In this document: positions 30,664 to 36,757 of the stretch, in pieces | How the letters are laid out: every line of letters starts with the position of its first letter | Position numbering within the stretch: position 1 is the first letter of the stretch | Source of the DNA: Chara braunii | Lineage: Eukaryota > Streptophyta > Charophyceae > Charales > Characeae | Assembly (NCBI GenBank): GCA_003427395.1 | Contig: BFEA01000326.1 | Coordinates: forward strand, 1,413,029 to 1,449,785 | Direction: 5' to 3' | Length of the DNA stretch: 36,757 nucleotides | Program-made: the position numbers and the translations under genes | The notes under the pieces: generated by a model | What the model was told of the DNA's origin: nothing | Databases searched by the model: none | Seen by the model: the letters and a program-made list of their open reading frames with translations, nothing else

Positions 30664-31954
30664 TACGACAGCCTGCCCGGACCCTATCAAGCGACACCCC
30701 CGTCTCAATGAATGCCTAAGCCAAGTACCATTAAAACTTAGTCTTCAAAAAAAACATATGATAACCTCCTCGAATTCTTAATTTTGACAAAAAACGATCG
30801 TTTAGTTGTATCCACTCCAAGCCTCAACTCCTCAAAAGAAGTGGACAAAATCATCGGTCAAAAATATCTTTTAACTCCTGATCAAAATAACAATCTACAA
30901 TAGCCGAATAATCGGCTAATCTCAAACACTTTTCAACCTTTAATTTAACGAAGTGGATAAAACCACTTTCCACCCACTACAATCACGGCCAGGAAGTCAT
31001 CCACAACCAAACTTAAGACTACACCCTTCTGACGTCTTTGAATGATATTTTATCGCGCCAGACACCCAGATCATCCCACCGCTAACTAAAACTCAAACTC
31101 AGCGGCGGGTTACAACGACCATTCAGACTCAACTTAATCATACATCATTTTCAAGCTTTCCTCAAAGTAATGCTCTATTGTGGGGAATAATCAAACACCT
31201 CAATCCTTTAGCTAATCTAGAAGATTAGGGAGGTTGACCCCATCGCACAAACCACAAATGTACCTTACGGGTAGGACCCCGTTAAGCCCAGTCCCACAAG
31301 TCATTATTATCACTCAAAAGCCCCCCATTTTAATGATTCATCAAAGGGATGGGTGAGGATATTCACTTAGTCTTCCAAAATAAAAGAAAATCACCCCTTT
31401 TTGCGCATAACTCCTTCTTTTATGAGCAGGGTTCTTTGCTTTCGTCACAACTTCTGTCAATCTCACCCATAAGTTTTGCTCAGTGAGCAAACTCACATAA
31501 TTTTTTTCCAAATAAAACTTACGCCACTTTCAATTAAAACTATAGCCGATCGGAGGACCCCATAATCAGGCCGATCCTTCCTGCCGTGGATGACGCTCCC
31601 ACCGGCTATTAGTCAAAAGTTTAATTTCTCTCAAGGAGTCTTAATCATGGAAATCCCCGTCACAGACTAGATCGTTTGTGGCCCATAATAAGTTGAGTGA
31701 AGGACTTACACCCAACTGGCTTCCACATTGCCCGTACTGTCTTTACCAGCTTTTACGTGACTACGCAAGCGGGGATGCCGAATTGAACGGATCTTTCCTT
31801 ACCCCCTGCCATACACCGAACCACCCGGAACTTACAGCCACTGACCAGGCAAGGGCTTTCTTACTTGACAGGTTTCCCTGCCGCAGATGACACGCTTACT
31901 AATAGTTGAGGACCAACAAAGTGGAACTGCCGATTTGGCCGAGGATAATACTTC
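30664..31954. other. AT-rich internal region with many short perfect hairpins
   Basis: There is no gene. Perfect short inverted repeats include TAGCCGA-ATAA-TCGGCTA (30901-30918), AAGTGG-ATAAAA-CCACTT (30951-30968), CTAATCT-AGA-AGATTAG (31212-31228) and a GTGAG-CAAA-CTCAC at about 31487-31500. Most are separated by A-rich single-strand-like spacers. A 70-codon frame at 31678-31890 (+) is unrecognised. Confidence 0.5.
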
Positions 31955-31958
31955 AACT

Positions 31959-32128
31959 CCATAAAAATCTTCTTAAGCCACCCCTCCTTCCCTTGGGTGA
32001 ACCTTCCATAAAACTTTTAAGACTCCTTCCATTCTGAAGGAGAATCACCCATAAAAATCTTTCAGCCATCCTCCCACTCATGGATGGCTTATCCATATAA
32101 GCTTTAAAATATCTTCCACTTGAAGATG
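31959..32128. repeat. ~45-bp tandem array: constant linker, variable hairpin
   Basis: A CCATAAAAATCTT-like linker recurs at about 31959, 32006, 32049 and 32093 (spacing 43-47 bp). After each linker comes a different hairpin: CACCC/GGGTG (31979-31983 with 31995-31999), CTCCTTC/GAAGGAG (32023-32029 with 32036-32042), AGCCATCC/GGATGGCT (32064-32071 with 32082-32089) and ATCTTC/GAAGAT (32111-32116 with 32122-32127). Sequence changes but pairing is kept in all four. A 72-codon minus frame across it is considered incidental. Confidence 0.8.
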
Positions 32129-33007
32129 TGTCCAGATGAAACCAATAACCACTTTGGCCGCTTTTAGGCATAACCTCTTTCCTTATATAATTCTGGATTC
32201 TTCAAGTCTCTCATAAATCTTTAACTTATAATCATGTTCATCGAACTCCCTTTTGTTCGAGCACACTTCATTATATTAATTAAACAAAACACAAAGAAGA
32301 TTCTCAAAGCCACAATGGTGAGAATGTCAATGACAACCAGAGCATGCACGATTCTGCAACCCAGGGAAATCAAAACCCATACCAAGGTGGTTCTCATGAG
32401 AAAATAAGGTTATCTCAAGTCTCAAATCGTCATAAGTCTCAAATCATCACAAATCCAGGTCTCAATCAAACATACGACCTTGTATAATGTATCATACAGT
32501 TTATAATTGACTAACATACGCAAAAAGATCTCAAATGTTCTCACAAAAAAAAAGGGTGAGCGTCAATGTGCAGACGACCGTCCCTTAAAAGACCTCCACT
32601 TGCATCTGACAACCGCTAAAGTCAGCTTAGAGGGTATCCAGAATGTACGCACAATCTCAAAAAGTAAAACGCACACCCGAGATCAGAAAAATTTACAAGA
32701 TGGCACCTACGTCTCGCAGAACTCATAAGTCCGGTTAAAAGCAAAATAAGCAGATAATCGTTTGTTAGTTCTACTAGCCGAGCCTTTCGCACCGTCATAG
32801 CCTTTCGAGTGCCTGCTTATTAGCCATTCAAGGCTACTGACACCATTCTACCTCTCTCCTGATACGAATACGACAAATAATAGCTGTTAGAGAAGACAAA
32901 ACCCTTATTTAGGCAAAACGACCTCACCCCTCAACTCCTCTCTTTGCCATCTTACTTTTGCGAGGGGTATGACCAGTCTCCCCATAACAAACACATATTA
33001 TCCTTGC
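32129..33007. other. Internal region between the hairpin array and the gag end; no gene
   Basis: AT-rich, without assignable frames. On the element's strand this is just downstream of gag, where protease and pol would normally begin. None is detectable. Confidence 0.5.
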
Positions 33008-34009
33008 TCACCGTTCTCGCCCTCTTCTATTCCTTCGTCCGGTTCGACTTACAACTAATGACGTTCCCTTGTCATCACACTCCCCTTTGTTAGGATTAGA
33101 CGTAGCAAGCGGTAGAGCCATACCAACTTCTCTCTGAACCTTTCGCTCCTTTGTCCCTTTCTTGTTTGAAGCGTCAAACGTCCTTTCATAAGTATGAGCT
33201 GCAACATTCCTCACTTTAGCCTGCACTTCTTTTCTCTCATCACCTAACTCCTTATTCTTCTCCTCGCTCCATCTGTGATTTCGCTTGACGACCTTAGCGT
33301 CTTTCTGGAACCCATCTTTCTTAGCATCAGCGATGCCTACTGCAGGGTCATTTGGCCCCCTTCCAAACTCACTCCTCTCACTATCCAACGCCTCCTTTCT
33401 TTTCCTCGCTTCCCGCAGAGTATGGCAAAGGTACTGGTCAAAATCCCCTTGCTCAAAGTTTTATCGGATCTGATCCCATATTAATCTTCCCTCTGCCCCA
33501 CGGATCAAATCTCGCTGCTCGGCATCTGTGAAGTTCATAAGGAAGACAAAACACTTGTCATGTTCAGACAACGCCCCGACCTTGCGGGATGCACGTTCAT
33601 ACGCCGCCAGGAAGTGCCCTACTGATACATAACTATATCGATCTATCTTCTCAAGATCGTCTTTGGTCAGTTGTTCCTCACCTAGCCGGTATTTATTCCA
33701 CATGTCATTATGAAACTTCCTCCATGACAACCCTGCTCTTCTAACCAATCCACTTACTTCATCCTTCAAGTCTATATGGATATACTTTATGACCTCCTTC
33801 AGCATATGCTCCTCATTCCACTTACAGTGAGACGCTATCTGCCCAAACTTGTCAAGGAAGTCAGAAACATGATAGCCTTTGAAGAAGTCGATCTCAACCT
33901 TGGATAGGTTGTCTCGCTCCCAATCACGCACACCCAACAGGTAGGCCAGTTCCTCGACCCCAATCTTCCCTTGGGAACCTTCCATCTCGAGCTCCCTTGA
34001 CCCCATCAC
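33008..34009 (-). pseudogene. Retrotransposon gag with one in-frame stop
   Basis: Gag would form the particle that packages the element's RNA. A minus-strand ATG at 34007-34009 opens a 182-codon frame. Its middle part (Phe-Leu-Asp-Lys-Phe-Gly-Gln-Ile, then Cys-Lys-Trp-Asn-Glu-Glu-His-Met-Leu-Lys-Glu-Val, then Trp-Arg-Lys-Phe ... Met-Trp-Asn-Lys-Tyr) has the helical pattern of the retrotransposon gag domain of Ty3 relatives. A TAA at 33461-33463 follows Trp-Asp-Gln-Ile-Arg. The same frame continues for about 150 codons with a Lys/Arg/Glu-rich tail ending in Arg-Arg-Asn-Arg-Arg-Gly-Arg-Glu-Arg, then stops at 33008. No Cys-His zinc knuckle is seen. One nonsense mutation, or less likely a programmed readthrough site, explains the break. 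The ATG is preceded by CAACAG, like a splice acceptor. Confidence 0.68.
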
Positions 34010-35808
34010 CTGTTGAACAACAACAAGCGACGTTAGGGTCGAGACTCGAGGGAAGTCACGAAACCAAATTTAAAACAAAATATATCCTTACTAAAATTAT
34101 GTCGTTCTCATCATGAGCGCGTATAAAAAATTTATTCAGAACAACGGCGTTACCGAAGGGAGTTTTTAAATAAATATCCATCTAAAATCAAACTTAAATA
34201 TTTACTAATAAATCCCTCCAATCATAACTCAGACATTAACCACTTATGGTTTCTATTATCAAGGAAGGGCACAATACACGTATGCCATATAGGTGGATAC
34301 TCCAAACATGAATCCAAAATGCCGTACACTGTACAACCTATGATAAATAATATATACTCACAACAATAATCACAACATAATAGGCACAACTTATTAGCAA
34401 GGGTTATAACTGAGGAGTCCAGTAAACTTCATAAACAACAACATGAAGCCAACTCAACTGTCAGCCATATAACAAGACAAGCCTTAACAACATATTCCAT
34501 ACTCTATAAGACAAAAAATAAGGCTAGCAATGAGCAAATAACATGATACAATTGTTACCCCTTCAAGTCTTAAGCGAAGCATATATTACAGAGGGGCGGT
34601 GTAATCCTCGTAGGATAATATTTTGACTCCTGAGCCCCGCTCTAAAGATCGAGCCTCGCCTCATCTCTTTCTGATTCCAGCGCTTGCACCTCACCGACCC
34701 TATCATGATCAAATGGACAACCCCATGCATACTTATCAAGGCAACAAAGAGGGAATTCGCACCTTCACAAATATGGTGGCCCTACTTAACGGAAGACGAG
34801 CCTAGGTTGCTACCCCATAACCGCTCTCAATAAGCAGTAGTTGTTCCACTTGGCCATTATAGTTTTCGGCCAAGTGACAAACCCCTTCCTCTCCTCTCAA
34901 CAGATAATGTAGTTACTCTCCAGGCCTATCATAGGAAAGCTAACAACACCCCACTAATGGACCAGGAACATAATTCCGGCGTGGGTCTCACTATCATTCC
35001 TGAGGATGATAACTACTTCCTTAAGCCTTAACGAGGGGGTAACAATTCAAGAGTGTACTTCCACTGAGGACAACCATACACGCTGACTTACTCCTTTGAA
35101 GAAGAACCACCTTCCCCAGGAGTGAGTCACCCCATTCACTTATGGTCCCATACCAGATGTGGGTTTCATGCAAAGTCGATGTCCTCTTCAAATGGCAATC
35201 CATACATACGTCATTAATCAAATATCAAACAAAATACAGAAAAAAATGCCTGCATGGCAACAACCAGATAAAAATCATCATAAACACAAATATATACATA
35301 TATATTACACATACTTTAAAACATAAGCCTCTCTTCGGGTTAGCCAAACTGCTAGCTAAGTGATCACTACTTCTCAAACTTTTATCGGTAGTCACCTCCA
35401 TACAATCCCCTAGGTGACTCAACTCACTGCTAATTAATACCATCAGAGGGTCAAGGCTTAGTACTCATCGAAGTACCAATCATACCACTACTCAGTATGA
35501 GCTCAAGAAAAGACCTTTACAATCAAACCCCTCACTTCGCGTTTATCAGTCATCCCTCCTCATTTTCGTCGCTCGTGTATCAAAAGCTTCCTTTAAAGCG
35601 ACACTCTATTGACCAGGGGAGGGCGACTCAGCTTGGCCTCTTATAATAAGCACTTCACACTTAGGCCACAGTCTTAAGACATCATCAACAATAGTCAGGG
35701 TATCAAGCAATCGACTCTATTCGTCCAAAAAAAACTTCTCCTTTTGCCTAGTTCTCACTTTCTCATACCCAAATGTCGTTCCACCAGGGCCAACGACAGG
35801 CAACCGTT
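34010..35808 (-). other. 1.8-kb leader between primer site and gag; no gene
   Basis: This would be the untranslated leader of the element's RNA and may hold the packaging signal. It contains the ATCCTCGTAGGAT inverted repeat (34604-34616) that also occurs near the 3' LTR. Short frames here have no recognisable motifs. Confidence 0.5.
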
Positions 35809-35827
35809 ATCCCCGACAACGGCGCCA
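35809..35827 (-). other. Primer-binding site, tRNA-Asp type
   Basis: On the minus strand the sequence TGGCGCCGTTGTCGGGGAT lies 3-4 nt inside the right LTR. It differs at one position from TGGCGCCGTTGCCGGGGAT, the tRNA-Asp-complementary site of Athila-type plant Ty3 elements. It fixes the orientation of the element and the inner edge of the 5' LTR. Confidence 0.8.
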
Positions 35828-35830
35828 CCA

Positions 35831-36757
35831 GTCGAGCGCATCGGTCCGGCACCGCACAAGGCAGCGCGGGACCCCACCGACCGCGTCACGCAGGAGTTGG
35901 TTTGAATCCTCGTCGCGAATGTACATGGAGCTTCCGCAAGCCGCTCCGACCGAGTGCGCCAACCATACCTCTCGCGAGCCCTACGACAGGACAGGGCCTA
36001 CGTGAGGCATGACTTACCTCCACCTTACGGGAACTGTCACCTCCCTTCGGTGGGCGTATCCCCGCCGAGCTACCAGTTCACAGAACGAAAGTTGATCAGT
36101 TGCAATCGCAGAGGTGGACCAGCTGAGGGCGTTTCTCGTTCGCGGTAGCATAGGGGGTACGCGCGGTATTACGCCTCTATCGAACCCGTACGCGAACCGA
36201 CATCTTGGGGGCCTAAGGTCCCAAGCGCGACTCGTCGTCAGTCGACTGGGACGCATCCCACGCACCACGTGCACACCACTATAAATAACATAAAAATAAA
36301 AACACCCATACCTACACACACATATATACAAAACGACACTGAACAGACAACGCGGCAACACTCCTAGTCCCTTAGTACCCATCCCATAACTCTTCGAAGC
36401 GGAAATCGGATAGGTCTCGCGCGCGGGACTTAGTATAAAACCGCGCGGACGCAAGGCTAACTCATACCGACTCGCAATGCAGGTGTACGCAAGCGGTCGC
36501 AATGATGGCGTACTATGTAGTACCCATACTCATGTGATCCTCGTTAATCTCGAGGGTCGCGTTCAACACTCAAGTGTCGCTGACACGCGCCTTGAGGGTT
36601 AATCTCTCGATGCTGGACAACCGCGAAGTGCGGTTGAAAACCACACCCACTTCTGCACCCTGCGGAGAGTGGGTGGTACACAGATTTATACCTGTGGTGG
36701 CAACCGTTTTTTATTGCCCTGGACACCAGCTCCATTATCCAGGGTCTGGAAATAAGT
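35831..36757 (-). repeat. 5' LTR of the large retrotransposon (cut by window end)
   Basis: It matches 23468-24396 over its full visible length, with one obvious 1-bp indel (near 35978) and scattered substitutions. The outer end, expected some 60 bp beyond the window, and the target duplication are not visible. Confidence 0.82.
36319..36331 (-). promoter_or_regulatory. Possible TATA box of the LTR promoter
   Basis: TGTATATATG on the minus strand is a good TATA-like motif in the middle of the LTR. The other LTR has the same motif at about 23958-23967. Transcription of the element would then start about 30 bp further, near 36290. Another TATA-like stretch (TTTATACTAAG) lies upstream at about 36430-36437. 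Confidence 0.35.

Larger units (their letters stand above)
23468..36757 (-). mobile_element. Large LTR retrotransposon with gag but no recognisable pol
   Basis: Direct repeats about 12.36 kb apart (23468 onward and 35831 onward) act as 3' and 5' LTRs. Reading on the minus strand, the right LTR is followed at once by a tRNA-Asp-type primer site (35827-35809). A 1.8-kb leader follows, then gag (34009-33008), then about 8.5 kb of non-coding, repeat-rich DNA up to the left LTR. No protease, reverse transcriptase, RNase H or integrase could be read in any frame. This matches the definition of a large retrotransposon derivative (LARD) or a similar non-autonomous element moved by proteins of another copy. 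LTR divergence by eye is roughly 8-10%, so the insertion is not recent. The right end lies outside the window, so the target duplication cannot be checked. Confidence 0.72.

Overview
The window looks like nuclear DNA of a green-lineage eukaryote, and a streptophyte alga such as Chara is my best guess, not proven. The one intact protein gene is a plastid-type ketoacyl-ACP synthase III whose C-terminus is strikingly like that of land plants. The rest is decayed transposons, microsatellites, short Ns and one 100-N gap. There are no operons, ribosome binding sites or other bacterial features.

Layout. 1-1600: microsatellites, then a degenerate ~145-bp tandem array that repeats the 3' end of the neighbouring gene. 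1580-3499 (-): intact single-exon KAS III with a very long N-terminal extension. 3500-4740: its upstream flank. 4740-6255 (+): remnant of an LTR retrotransposon with an initiator-tRNA-Met-type primer site and the start of gag. 6256-15680: mostly unassigned, with several broken unrecognised coding remnants and the assembly gap. 15683-19306 (-): Ty3-type pol pseudogene (reverse transcriptase, RNase H, integrase), split by a 520-bp foldback MITE whose removal restores the reading frame. 19306-22900 (-): Helitron replicase/helicase pseudogene that abuts the pol pseudogene inside the helicase domain.

23468-36757 (-): a large LTR retrotransposon with ~0.93-0.99 kb LTRs, a tRNA-Asp-type primer site and a gag with one nonsense codon, but no recognisable pol. 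Its ~8.5-kb 3' internal region instead holds several unrelated tandem arrays. In at least three of them most units form a short hairpin, and the stem sequence differs between units while pairing is largely kept. This is the most unusual signal in the window.

Only KAS III looks functional. It would start each round of fatty-acid synthesis in the plastid. The transposons lie nested or abutted next to it: MITE inside Ty3 pol, Ty3 against Helitron, and the gag-only LTR element against the other end of the Helitron.
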